Origin: SG8-41 sp036555615
GTDB lineage: Bacteria > Pseudomonadota > Gammaproteobacteria > Burkholderiales > SG8-41
Reading direction: 5' to 3'
DNA length: 64,000 nt
Assembly: GCA_036555615.1 (NCBI GenBank)
Contig: DATBKZ010000059.1
Span: 113,490-177,489 of the forward strand
Shown piece after piece: positions 31,453 to 40,250 of the stretch. The notes under the pieces are model-generated. The model searched no databases and was not told the origin of the DNA. It saw only the letters and a program-made list of their open reading frames with translations. Position 1 is the stretch's first letter, and each line of letters opens with the position of its first letter. The position numbers and the translations under genes were made by a program.

Positions 31453-31544
31453 CGGTTCCTCGGAAAAAACCGGTTGACGGGAGTCGACAGGATTCGCAGG
31501 AATACCGGGACTATAAAGGTCCCGGTCGATCCTGTGAACCCTGG

Positions 31545-32534
31545 CTATTGCCCGCGCGCCTCGTTGAGAAGCGGCGCGCCCCGGCTGAAGCGGCCGAGGT
31601 TCTCGAGAAAGATCGCGAGCACCCGCTCGTCGTTGCCTGCTGCGACCGCGGAGTTGTGAGGGGTGATGAGCACGTTGGGCATGTCCCACAATGGCGACTC
31701 CCGCGGCAGCGGCTCGGTTTCGAACACATCGAGATAAGCGCCCCCGAGGTGACCGTTGCGCAATGCCTCGATCAGCGCCGGCTCGGCCACGATTTCCCCG
31801 CGCGCGATGTTGATGACACGCGCGCCCCGGGGCAGCGCGGCGATCAGTCCCGCGCCGATGAGGCCGCGCGTCTCGGGCGTGAGCGGGCAGGCGATGATGA
31901 GCCAGTCGCAGCGCGGGAGGAGACCCGGCAGCGCATCCGGCGGGTGCAGCTCGTCCACCGGGTCCTCGGGCCGGCGCGGGCTGCGCCGCACGCCGATGAC
32001 CTTGATCCCCAGCGCTCGGGCGAGGCGCGCGATCTCGGTCCCGATTTGCCCGAGGCCGAGGATGACCGCTGTCTGGCCGCGCAAGTCGCGCGGCGGGTTG
32101 TTGCGCTCCGGGCTCCACTGGCGGGCCCGCTGCGCGGCGAGCCAGCGCGGGAGGCCGCGCGCGAGCGCGAGCAGCCCCATGATCGCAGTCTGGGCGATCG
32201 GCTCGGCGTTCGATCCGGCGGAGGTGGTGAGGCGCACCCCGCGCCCGAGCATCTCGGCATAGATCGGATGGTCCACGCCGACGTTGAATACGTGCAGCCA
32301 CTTCAGCCGCGGTGCCTTCCGCGCGGCCGAAAAGAACTGCCGTGAATGATCGGGGAAGACGTCGGCGGAGAAGAACGCCGCCTCGATGCGCCCGCACGCC
32401 GCGTCGGCAAGACGCGCCGCGGGGTCCGCCGGCAGCGCGATCAGCTCGACCCGGAAGCCGCCGCGCAGCGCCGCATCGGCGATTCTTGCGCCATGCGCTG
32501 CATGGATCTGGTGAGAAACCAGAAGTGCGGTCAC
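31545..32534 (-). CDS. D-2-hydroxyacid dehydrogenase family protein
   Basis: 329 aa. The NAD(P)-binding loop is TAVILGLGQIGTEIARLARA (about 140-160), and the substrate/catalytic residues are in GARVINIARGEIVAEPALIE (Arg), FETEPLPRESPLWDMPN (Glu) and NVLITPHNSAVAAG (His). It reduces 2-oxoacids such as glyoxylate, hydroxypyruvate or phenylpyruvate, or oxidises the hydroxyacid. It opens the minus-strand run with the Bug, crotonase and exporter genes, divergent from dapE. Substrate not determinable. Confidence 0.9.
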   Translation of the reverse strand: MTALLVSHQIHAAHGARIADAALRGGFRVELIALPADPAARLADAACGRIEAAFFSADVFPDHSRQFFSAARKAPRLKWLHVFNVGVDHPIYAEMLGRGVRLTTSAGSNAEPIAQTAIMGLLALARGLPRWLAAQRARQWSPERNNPPRDLRGQTAVILGLGQIGTEIARLARALGIKVIGVRRSPRRPEDPVDELHPPDALPGLLPRCDWLIIACPLTPETRGLIGAGLIAALPRGARVINIARGEIVAEPALIEALRNGHLGGAYLDVFETEPLPRESPLWDMPNVLITPHNSAVAAGNDERVLAIFLENLGRFSRGAPLLNEARGQ

Positions 32535-32652
32535 GTGACTATCCGTGGAAGCGCGCCGATGGGTTCCTTCCGCGGCGCTTTGCGGCCATTTTAGCCGCTC
32601 TGCTAAGATTCGCGTCTCTCGTCACCCGTTGCTCATCACGCATTTCCGCCCC

Positions 32653-33786
32653 ATGGCCGATTCCGCTCTCGAGCTCGCGCGCGCGCTCATTGCGCGCCGC
32701 TCGGTGACGCCGCAGGACGCCGGCTGTCTCGACCTCGTCGCCGCGCGCCTCGAGCCGCTCGGCTTCGTGAGCGAGCGCATCGGCGCGAACGGCGTCGACA
32801 ATCTCTGGGCGCGGCGCGGCGGCCGCGCCCCGCTCGTGTGCTTCGCCGGCCATACCGACGTCGTGCCGACCGGTCCACTCGAGCAGTGGGCGAGCGACCC
32901 GTTCACGCCCACCGTGCGCGAGGGCGTGCTCTACGGCCGCGGCGCATCCGACATGAAGACCTCGATCGCGGCGTTCGTCGCGGCGATCGAGGCGTTCGTC
33001 GCGGAGCACCCGGGGCACGCGGGGTCGATCGCGGTGCTGTTCACCTCCGACGAGGAAGGTCCCGCAGTGGACGGCACGGTGCGGGTGGTGGAGGCGCTGC
33101 AGGGGCGCGGCGAGAGAATCGACTATTGCATCGTCGGCGAGCCGACCAGCGAGGCGCGCCTGGGCGACGTGATCAAGAATGGCCGTCGCGGCTCGCTCTC
33201 CGGGAACCTCGTCGTGAAGGGCGTGCAGGGCCACGTTGCCTATCCCCATCTCGCAAGAAATCCGGTGCACGAGTTCGGCCCGGCGCTCGCCGAGCTCGCG
33301 CGCACGCTGTGGGACGAGGGAAATGAATTCTTCCCGCCCACCACCTGGCAGGTTTCGAACATCAGCGCCGGCACCGGGGCCAACAACGTGATCCCGGGCG
33401 AGCTCCACGTGAAATTCAACTTCCGCTTCTCCACCGCGAGCACGCTGGAGTCGCTACAGACGCGCGTCGCCAACATCCTCGACCGGCACGGCCTGAAATA
33501 CGACCTGGAGTGGCGCTACGACGGCCGGCCGTTCCTGACCAAGCCGGGTGACCTCGTGGAGGCGGTCGGCCGGGCGATCAAGTCCGTCACCGGCATCGAC
33601 ACGAAGCTCTCGACCGGCGGCGGCACTTCCGACGGGCGCTTCATCGCCGACATCTGCCCGCAGGTGATCGAGTTCGGCCCGACCAACGCCACGATCCACA
33701 AGGTCAACGAATGCATCGCGGTCGCGGATATCGAGCCCCTGAGGAAGATCTACCAGCAGATCCTGGTGAACCTGCTGGCAAAGTGA
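32653..33786 (+). CDS. dapE: Succinyl-diaminopimelate desuccinylase
   Basis: 377 aa from the ATG at 32653 (MADSALELARALIARRSVTP); the frame is open upstream without a better start. DapE hallmarks: SVTPQDAGCLDLVAARL, FAGHTDVVPTGPLEQWASDP with metal His/Asp, GRGASDMKTSIAAFVAAIE, SDEEGPAVDGTVRVVEAL (catalytic Glu and metal Glu), and TGGGTSDGRFIADICPQVIE. It hydrolyses N-succinyl-LL-diaminopimelate in lysine and peptidoglycan precursor synthesis. The next gene starts 3 bases later. TAAGAT near 32606 may be a promoter -10. Confidence 0.96.
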   Translation: MADSALELARALIARRSVTPQDAGCLDLVAARLEPLGFVSERIGANGVDNLWARRGGRAPLVCFAGHTDVVPTGPLEQWASDPFTPTVREGVLYGRGASDMKTSIAAFVAAIEAFVAEHPGHAGSIAVLFTSDEEGPAVDGTVRVVEALQGRGERIDYCIVGEPTSEARLGDVIKNGRRGSLSGNLVVKGVQGHVAYPHLARNPVHEFGPALAELARTLWDEGNEFFPPTTWQVSNISAGTGANNVIPGELHVKFNFRFSTASTLESLQTRVANILDRHGLKYDLEWRYDGRPFLTKPGDLVEAVGRAIKSVTGIDTKLSTGGGTSDGRFIADICPQVIEFGPTNATIHKVNECIAVADIEPLRKIYQQILVNLLAK

Positions 33787-33789
33787 CGC

Positions 33790-34386
33790 ATGGCGCGCTC
33801 GGACAACCTCTACGAACTGCCAAAGAACCTGCCCGTGCCGCGGGACGACGGGGCGTGCGATCACCTGACGGGCATGAAGCTGCCGCCGGTCAGGCTGCGC
33901 TCGACCGGCGGTCGTGAGATCGACGTGTCATCCCTCAAGGGCACGACGGTGATCTACGCCTATCCGCGCACCGGGCGGCCCGACCAGGAGGTGCCGACGG
34001 GGTGGAACGAGATCCCCGGCGCGCGCGGCTGCACGCCGCAGTCCTGTGCCTTCCGCGATCACCACGAGGAGCTGAAGCGGGCCGGCGCGGCGCAGGTGTT
34101 CGGGGTGAGCACCCAGGACACCGCTTATCAGCGCGAAGCGGTCGAGCGGCTGCACCTCCCGTTCGAGCTGCTGTCGGATGAGAAGCTGGCGCTCGCGCGC
34201 GCCTTGAAGCTGCCGACTTTCGAGGTCGACGGCATGACGCTCATCCAGCGCATCACGCTGATCGCGCGCGATGGCGTGATCGAGAAGGTGTTCTATCCCG
34301 TGTTCCCGCCCGACCGCAACGCCGGCGACGTTCTCGCCTGGCTCGCCGCCCATCCGGGTGACGTCACACCACGCCGCGTTTCCTGA
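33790..34386 (+). CDS. PrxQ/BCP-like peroxiredoxin with insertion
   Basis: 198 aa. The thioredoxin-fold peroxiredoxin motif is YAYPRTGRPDQ...ARGCTPQSCAFRDHHEEL: the peroxidatic and resolving cysteines are the CxxxxC of GCTPQSC, as in PrxQ/BCP. Compared with the usual PGCT loop, a 17-residue insertion (EVPTGWNEIPGA region) precedes the cysteine. It should reduce hydroperoxides using thioredoxin. It lies 3 bases after dapE; the 3' end overlaps the convergent CoA-transferase gene by 23 bases. Regulation not visible. Confidence 0.85.
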   Translation: MARSDNLYELPKNLPVPRDDGACDHLTGMKLPPVRLRSTGGREIDVSSLKGTTVIYAYPRTGRPDQEVPTGWNEIPGARGCTPQSCAFRDHHEELKRAGAAQVFGVSTQDTAYQREAVERLHLPFELLSDEKLALARALKLPTFEVDGMTLIQRITLIARDGVIEKVFYPVFPPDRNAGDVLAWLAAHPGDVTPRRVS

Positions 34387-35557
34387 GGTCCTCGATCGCC
34401 GCAGCGCTGTAGCCGAACTCGCGGAGCACTTCTGCCGTGTGCACCCCCTGGTCGGGCGCCGCGGTGCGCACCGCGAACGGCGTCTTCGACAGGTTCACGC
34501 CCTGCCCGACCACCTCGATGTCGCCCAGCGCGTAATGGTGGGTCGGCCTGGCCATGCCGATGTGCTTCACCTGCGGGTCGGAGAATACCTCGTTCATCTT
34601 GTAGATCGGGCCGCACGGCACGCCCGCCTTGTTGAGCGCTTCGACCCACTCGGCGGAGGTGCGCTGGCGGGTCTTCTCCTCGATGACGCTCACCAGCTTG
34701 ACGCGGTTCTTGTGCCGCAGCTTGAAGTCGCTGAAGTCCGTGTGCGTTTCCAGCTCCGGCATGCCGATCACCTTGCACAGCCGGGGAAACAGGTTGCCCG
34801 AGCCCGCGATGTTGATGTGCCCGTCCGCCGTTCGGAAGGCGCCGGTGGGCATGTAGAGCGGGTGATCGTTGCCCACCTGCTCCGGCACCTCGTGCGCCAC
34901 CACCCAGCGCGCCGCCTGGAAATCGAGCATCGCGATCAGCGCCTGCAGGAGCGAGGTGGTGACCCACTGGCCTTCGCCGGTCTCCTCGCGCTCGAGCAGC
35001 GCGGTGACGATGCCGAACGCGAGGTAGATGCCGGCGCTGGAATCGCCGATGGCGATCCCGGCGCGCAACGGTCCTTCGCCGGGCCGGCCGGTGATCGACA
35101 TGAGCCCGCTCATGCCCTGCGCGACCTGGTCGAGCCCCGGGCGGTCGGCATACGGGCCGTCCTGCCCGAAGCCGCTGATGCTGGCGTAGACGATGCGCGG
35201 ATTGATCTTGCGCATGGACTCGTAATCGATGCCGAGCCGGAGCTTCACCCGCGGCCGGTAGTTCTCGACGATCACATCCGCGGTCTCCGCCATCTTCCTG
35301 AAGATCGCCACCCCTTCGGGCGACTTCAGGTTCAGCGTCATGCTGCGCTTGTTGCGGTGCATGTTCTGGAAATCCGGCCCGTGGCGGCGGTCGTCCACGG
35401 CCCCTTCCTTTTCTCCCGGCTCCTCGATCTTGATGACGTTGGCGCCCCAGTCCGCGAGCTGCCGCACCGCCGTCGGGCCGGAGCGCGCGCGCGTGAGATC
35501 GAGGACGGTAAAGCGGGCCAGCGGCCCCTTGCGCTGCTTCTCAGACATGGCCATCAC
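34364..35557 (-). CDS. CaiB/BaiF family CoA transferase
   Basis: 397 aa, class III CoA transferase. The catalytic Asp is in GPYADRPGLDQVAQGMSGLM, and other family blocks are VLDLTRARSGPTAVRQLADWG, NKRSMTLNLKSPEGV and ADVIVENYRPRVKLRLGI. It moves CoA between an acyl-CoA donor and a carboxylic acid (for example succinyl- or formyl-CoA type donors). Last gene of the minus-strand five-gene acyl-CoA operon (40 bases after the PrpD gene). Substrate unknown. Confidence 0.92.
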   Translation of the reverse strand: MMAMSEKQRKGPLARFTVLDLTRARSGPTAVRQLADWGANVIKIEEPGEKEGAVDDRRHGPDFQNMHRNKRSMTLNLKSPEGVAIFRKMAETADVIVENYRPRVKLRLGIDYESMRKINPRIVYASISGFGQDGPYADRPGLDQVAQGMSGLMSITGRPGEGPLRAGIAIGDSSAGIYLAFGIVTALLEREETGEGQWVTTSLLQALIAMLDFQAARWVVAHEVPEQVGNDHPLYMPTGAFRTADGHINIAGSGNLFPRLCKVIGMPELETHTDFSDFKLRHKNRVKLVSVIEEKTRQRTSAEWVEALNKAGVPCGPIYKMNEVFSDPQVKHIGMARPTHHYALGDIEVVGQGVNLSKTPFAVRTAAPDQGVHTAEVLREFGYSAAAIEDLRKRGVV

Positions 35558-35596
35558 CCTCTCTGATTCGCCTCCGTCCGCGCGCCGGCTGTCTCG

Positions 35597-36958
35597 TCAC
35601 GAAACGGCGCGGGCGGGCGCGCGCACCTCTGGAGCGAGATCCGCGTGCTTTTCGCTTTCCAGTTTCCACAGCCGGCCGAGAAGGTCGCGGGCAGCGGCGT
35701 CTCCCACCACGGGTGTCGTCAGCTCGAGGAATTTTTCGTTGAGCTCGGAATCGGTCAGCGGCATCTCGGGATCGCCCTTGCGCGTCGGCTGGAAGTGGGC
35801 GAGCTTGCGGCCGTCCGCGAGCTCGATCTCGACGCGTGCCGCGCGCTGGTGCGGAAACGCCTGGGAGAGCTCGGGATCGGCCGCGCACTCGATTGTCTGC
35901 ATCAGCGCGCGCACGTCGGCGTCGCCGAGGCGTTCGGGGCCGAATGCATTCAGCCGCACGCTGCCGTGGACCAGCGCATGCGCGACGGTGTACTGGAGGC
36001 TGAACTTGGCCTGGTATTCGCCCTCGGGGCGCGGATTGTCGACGATGTCGAGCCCGCCCTGGTAGGTCGCGATGCGGACGCGGCGCACGTCGCGGTGCGC
36101 AAACGCATGATCGCGCTTCAGCGCCAGCGCGGCGTCGAGCGCGGCGAAGTTGTGGCCGCAGCACCCGTGGTTCTTGAAGGTGATGCGCGTGATGTGATAG
36201 TCGGACCCCAGGCAGCGGGTGGCGCGCGACCAGTCCGGATTGGCGCTCATCGCCGCGCCGAAGCCGACCTCGCCCTCCAGGATGTCGGCAACCCCGGTCA
36301 CGCCGCGCGCCGCGGCCAGCGCCGCCAGCGCGCCGGCCTCCGCTGCGTGCCCGCCGTGCAGCGGCTTTGCCATCGCCTGCGAGCGGAACGCCTGCTGCAG
36401 GCCGGCGGCAAAGGTCCCGGCGTTGCCGAGCGCGTGCACGACCTGCTCGCGGCTGCAGCCGAGGATGGTCGCCACCGCCGCCGCCGCGCCGAACGTGCCG
36501 ACGGTTCCGGTCGTGTGCCAGAACCGGTAATGGGAGGGCATCACGGCATCGCCGATGCGCGTGGACACCTCGTAGCCGACGATGACCCCGCGCAGGAAAC
36601 GCTCGCCGTTCGCGCCCTGCGCCTGCGCGGCGGCGAGCGCGGCGGAAATGACCGGGCTCGCCGGGTGGTAGACCGCGTCGCGCCAGATGTCGTCGAACTC
36701 CACTGCGTGCGAGGCGGCGCCGTTGATGAGGGCCGCCGCCCGCACCGTGGCGCGGCGTCCCGACGCGAGCCGCGCGCGCCCATGATCGAGCTCGTCGGCG
36801 AGCGCATCCTCGAGCAGCGACGCGGGCGGAATGCGGCTGCCCGGCAGGAGCGAGGCATACCAGTCCACCACGGCGCGCTTGGCGTGATGGATCACCTCCT
36901 TGGGCAGCTTTGCGGCCTGCTCTCTCACTGCGTAATCGGCAAATTGATCGGCCAGCAT
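35597..36958 (-). CDS. MmgE/PrpD family protein
   Basis: 453 aa, all-helical 2-methylcitrate dehydratase family. The N-domain carries KEVIHHAKRAVVDWYASLLPG and AALINGAASHAVEFDDIWRD (Glu/Asp region), the C-domain TCGSD-type end TRKGDPEMPLTDSELNEKFL. PrpD makes methylaconitate from methylcitrate; many paralogues act on other tricarboxylates or hydroxy acids, and this one is not specified by sequence. It is the second PrpD-like gene in the same operon (the other is at 40251). Confidence 0.87.
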   Translation of the reverse strand: MLADQFADYAVREQAAKLPKEVIHHAKRAVVDWYASLLPGSRIPPASLLEDALADELDHGRARLASGRRATVRAAALINGAASHAVEFDDIWRDAVYHPASPVISAALAAAQAQGANGERFLRGVIVGYEVSTRIGDAVMPSHYRFWHTTGTVGTFGAAAAVATILGCSREQVVHALGNAGTFAAGLQQAFRSQAMAKPLHGGHAAEAGALAALAAARGVTGVADILEGEVGFGAAMSANPDWSRATRCLGSDYHITRITFKNHGCCGHNFAALDAALALKRDHAFAHRDVRRVRIATYQGGLDIVDNPRPEGEYQAKFSLQYTVAHALVHGSVRLNAFGPERLGDADVRALMQTIECAADPELSQAFPHQRAARVEIELADGRKLAHFQPTRKGDPEMPLTDSELNEKFLELTTPVVGDAAARDLLGRLWKLESEKHADLAPEVRAPARAVS

Positions 36959-36963
36959 GGCGG

Positions 36964-39075
36964 TTACTCCTTTGAACTGCTGTCGCGCTTTTCATTGTCC
37001 GCGAGGACGAGCAGGCCGTCCACGGCCACCACGCCCTCGCCTTCGGGCTTGACGAGGAGCGGATTGATCTCGGCCTCCGCCACGCGCGGCTCCAGGTGCG
37101 CGAGCTGGGAGAAGGCGCTCACGGCCTGCGCCAGCGCCGCGACATCGCCGCGCGGCAGCCCGCGGTAGCCGCGGATGACGGCGAGACCTTTGACTTCCTC
37201 GATCATGCCGCGGGCGTCTTCTTTGGTCACCGGAGCGAGCCGCAGCGCGAGATCGCGGTAGATCTCGGCCAGCACGCCGCCCACGCCGAGCACCAGGACC
37301 GGGCCGACCTGCGGGTCGCGCTTGTAGCCGAGGATCACTTCCGCCAGGCCCTTCTCCATGCGCTGCACCAGGATGCCGTTCACGCGTGCCTGCGGATGCT
37401 TCAGGCGCACGGTCTGCAAGATCGTCGCGGCGGCACGCTTGAGCGCCTCCGCGTTCGGAATGTTGAGCGCGACGCCGCCGGCGTCGGTCTTGTGCGCGAT
37501 GTCCGGCGAGAGGATCTTCGCCACCGCCGGGAAGTCGAGCTTCACCTCCTGATCCGGGACCGTGATCGTCTCGGACGCCGCCGGGGGCACCCCCAGCTTG
37601 CCGAATACGCGGCAGGCTTCCTGCTCGTTCAGCCGCGATTTGCCTCCGAGAGCCGCACGTGCGGCGCCGACGCGCGCGGCGTCCGCGGCCGGCGCCGGGA
37701 GCGGCGCGCGCCAGGCGCGCCACGCGCGGATCGCGTCGGCGCACGCTTCCGGCGTGCGGAAGCCGGCAATGCCCGCCTCCGCGAGCAGCGCGAGCGAGGC
37801 GTCGGCCTGCGGCGCGCAGAAAACCGCGAGGGGCTTCCCCCCGCGCCGCGCCTCGACGATGGGGTCGATCGCGATGTGCGGCTGAAACTGGGCCGAGCTC
37901 CCGACCACCGCCAGCACGAGGTCGCAGTGTTCCGAGGCGAGGAGCTCGGAGAGCACGGCGCTGTAGATTTCTTTCTTCGCCCCGGCGAGGGTGAGGTCGG
38001 TCAAGCGCGCGCGTGTGACGCCGATCTTCTTCTGCGCAAGCCGGGCGACGATGTCCTCGGTGGGGGGCACGACCTCCACGCCGAGCGTGCCAAGGCGGTC
38101 CACGACCGTCGCTGCGCCGCCGCCAGTCGTGGTCATCGCGGCCACGCGATGCCGCGCGGCGGGCTTGCGGCCAATGATCAGCGCCGGCAGCTCGAACAGC
38201 GTCTCGAGGAGGTCAACGCGCAGCATGCCGTGGGCCCGGAAGAAGGCGTCCGCGACGTCATCCGTGCCGGTCATCGCGCCGGTGTGCGAGGAGGCGAGCT
38301 CGACGCCGACCTCCGAGCGCCCGAGCTTGAATACGATGACCGGCTTGCCGGCGTCATAAGCGCGGCGCGCGGCGCGGGCGAGGCGCCCGGCGTCGCGGAT
38401 GGTCTCCATGAAGAGCAGGATGACGCGGGTGTCGGCATCGTCCACCAGCAGGTCGGTGATCTCTCCCACCGCGAGATCGGACTCGTTCCCGACCGACACC
38501 AGCTTTGAGAACCCGGTGCCGCGCCCCAGGCCGCGCGACATGAGCGATCCCATCATGCTCCCGCTCTGCGAGACGATTGCCGTCGCGCCGGGCCTGACTT
38601 GCGCGTCCTCGAGCACCGCGTTCACCGAGAGCACGAGGTGGGAGTGCATGTCGAGCAACCCGATGCAATTGGGCCCGAGCAGCCGCACGCCGCTCGCCCG
38701 GGCGAGCTCCAGCAACTCGTCCTGTTGCTTGCGCCCGGCGGCGCCGGTCTCGGCGAAGCCGTCGCTGAAGATGGTGACGACCGGCACCCCTTTCTCGCAG
38801 CACTGCGCGATCGCGGCCGCGACGGACGGCGCCGGCACCATGATGAATGCGTGGTCCACCGGCGCGGGCACGGCGCGCAGGTCGGGATAGGCTTTTTCAC
38901 CGAAAATCTCCTGGCGCCCGGGGTTGATGGGGAAAACCGTGCCGGTGTATCCGTGCTTGCGCAGGAAGCGTTGCGGGCGCGAGGTATTCTTGCCGGCATC
39001 CCCGGACGCGCCGATCAACGCAATCGAGCGCGGCGCGAACAGCGCCTGCGCCAGGCGGTGCTGGCTAGTGGTCAC
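36964..39075 (-). CDS. ADP-forming acyl-CoA synthetase, fused alpha-beta
   Basis: 703 aa, the fused form of ACD. The N-half has the CoA-binding fold (SIALIGASGDAGKNTSRPQR), TAIVSQSGSMMGSLMSRGLG and the phospho-His block ASSHTGAMTGTDDVADAF; the C-half is ATP-grasp with AKILSPDIAHKTDAGGVALN and a final ALRLAPVTKEDARG-type section. It interconverts acid + ATP + CoA and acyl-CoA + ADP + Pi. GTG start at 39075. Because the same window has a two-subunit version (13064-15326), the two may serve different acids. Confidence 0.92.
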   Translation of the reverse strand: MTTSQHRLAQALFAPRSIALIGASGDAGKNTSRPQRFLRKHGYTGTVFPINPGRQEIFGEKAYPDLRAVPAPVDHAFIMVPAPSVAAAIAQCCEKGVPVVTIFSDGFAETGAAGRKQQDELLELARASGVRLLGPNCIGLLDMHSHLVLSVNAVLEDAQVRPGATAIVSQSGSMMGSLMSRGLGRGTGFSKLVSVGNESDLAVGEITDLLVDDADTRVILLFMETIRDAGRLARAARRAYDAGKPVIVFKLGRSEVGVELASSHTGAMTGTDDVADAFFRAHGMLRVDLLETLFELPALIIGRKPAARHRVAAMTTTGGGAATVVDRLGTLGVEVVPPTEDIVARLAQKKIGVTRARLTDLTLAGAKKEIYSAVLSELLASEHCDLVLAVVGSSAQFQPHIAIDPIVEARRGGKPLAVFCAPQADASLALLAEAGIAGFRTPEACADAIRAWRAWRAPLPAPAADAARVGAARAALGGKSRLNEQEACRVFGKLGVPPAASETITVPDQEVKLDFPAVAKILSPDIAHKTDAGGVALNIPNAEALKRAAATILQTVRLKHPQARVNGILVQRMEKGLAEVILGYKRDPQVGPVLVLGVGGVLAEIYRDLALRLAPVTKEDARGMIEEVKGLAVIRGYRGLPRGDVAALAQAVSAFSQLAHLEPRVAEAEINPLLVKPEGEGVVAVDGLLVLADNEKRDSSSKE

Positions 39076-39085
39076 GCTTCACCCG

Positions 39086-40249
39086 TTACTTGCCACCGCT
39101 TTTCGGCGGACGCTGCGAGAACGTCCGCTCGAATACGGATTCGGCGATGCGGTTCTTGAGGATCTCGATCGAGCCGCCCGCGATCATCCAGCCGCGGCAC
39201 TTGCGCCAGCACCACTCGACCAGCGTGTCCTCGGTATAGCCCATGCCGCCCATGATCTGCATCGCCTCGTCGCAGCACTCGAAGCCCGCCTGGTTGCAGT
39301 AGGCCTTGGCGATCGCGGTCTCCTCGGCCGAGGGCAGCCCGCGGTCCGCGTTCACGGCGGCGCGGTAGAGCAGGAGCTGCCCGGCGTCGAGCTTCACCTT
39401 CATGTCGGCGAACTTCCACTGGATGCCCTGGAACTCGGCGAGGAGGCGCCCGAATTGCTTGCGCTGGAGCGCCCACTGGCGCGCCTGCTCGTAGCAGTAG
39501 CGCCCGAGCGCGAGCGAGCGCGCCGTGTTGCCGATGCGCTCGACGTTGAAGCCGGCGATCTGCTTCTTGAAGCCGCCCTCCTTGAGGAGCACGTTCTCGG
39601 GCCCGACGTAGACGTTGTCGAGGTAGGTCTGGACCCATTCGTCGCCGTTCACGAACCGCGAGGGCGCGCCCTGCCGGAACCCCTGCGCATCGCGCGGGAT
39701 CAGCACCGAGCCGATGCCGTCCACCCCCGGGCCAAAGCGCACGTAGGTCAGCATGACTTCCGCGTAGCCGGCATGCGTCTGGAACACCTTGATGCCGTTG
39801 ACGCGGTAGCCGGCGCCGTCGGGCGTCGCAGTGCTCTTCAAGTCGGTGACCGCCGAGCCCGCTTCCGGCTCCGTCATGCCGACGCAGATGACCGACTCCC
39901 CGCGCAGGATCTTCCGCAGGTAACGCTCCTTCTGGTCGCGGGTGCCGTACTCGGCCAGCACGCGCACCGGTCCGAAGTTCCCGGCCTGCACGACGTCGGC
40001 ACTCTTCGGGCAGACCTGCGCCACCGCCTCGATGGCGAGGATCGCGTCCATGAGCGTGCCGCCCTGGCCGCCTTCCTCCTCCTTCATCGTGATGCCCATC
40101 AGCCCCTGACCGGCGAGCAGGCGCGAGATATCCCACGGGTGCGCGGGGTCATGCGCGCGGGCAAGCGCCCCCGCGCGCAGGTGCTTCTCGGCGAAGCCCC
40201 GCACGGAATCGCGGAACGCAACCTGCTCGGGAGTAAGCTCGAAGTTCAT
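39086..40249 (-). CDS. Acyl-CoA dehydrogenase
   Basis: 387 aa, standard length. The ACAD domains are visible: GQGLMGITMKEEEGGQGGTL, VICVGMTEPEAGSAVTDLKS (FAD and substrate binding), IGNTARSLALGRYCYEQARQ and the C-terminal EAMQIMGGMGYTEDTLVEW with IAGGSIEILKN. FAD-dependent desaturation of an acyl-CoA, electrons to ETF (one pair is encoded at 8358-10153). It starts 1 base before the PrpD stop, in the operon's second position. Confidence 0.94.
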   Translation of the reverse strand: MNFELTPEQVAFRDSVRGFAEKHLRAGALARAHDPAHPWDISRLLAGQGLMGITMKEEEGGQGGTLMDAILAIEAVAQVCPKSADVVQAGNFGPVRVLAEYGTRDQKERYLRKILRGESVICVGMTEPEAGSAVTDLKSTATPDGAGYRVNGIKVFQTHAGYAEVMLTYVRFGPGVDGIGSVLIPRDAQGFRQGAPSRFVNGDEWVQTYLDNVYVGPENVLLKEGGFKKQIAGFNVERIGNTARSLALGRYCYEQARQWALQRKQFGRLLAEFQGIQWKFADMKVKLDAGQLLLYRAAVNADRGLPSAEETAIAKAYCNQAGFECCDEAMQIMGGMGYTEDTLVEWCWRKCRGWMIAGGSIEILKNRIAESVFERTFSQRPPKSGGK

Positions 40250-40250
40250 T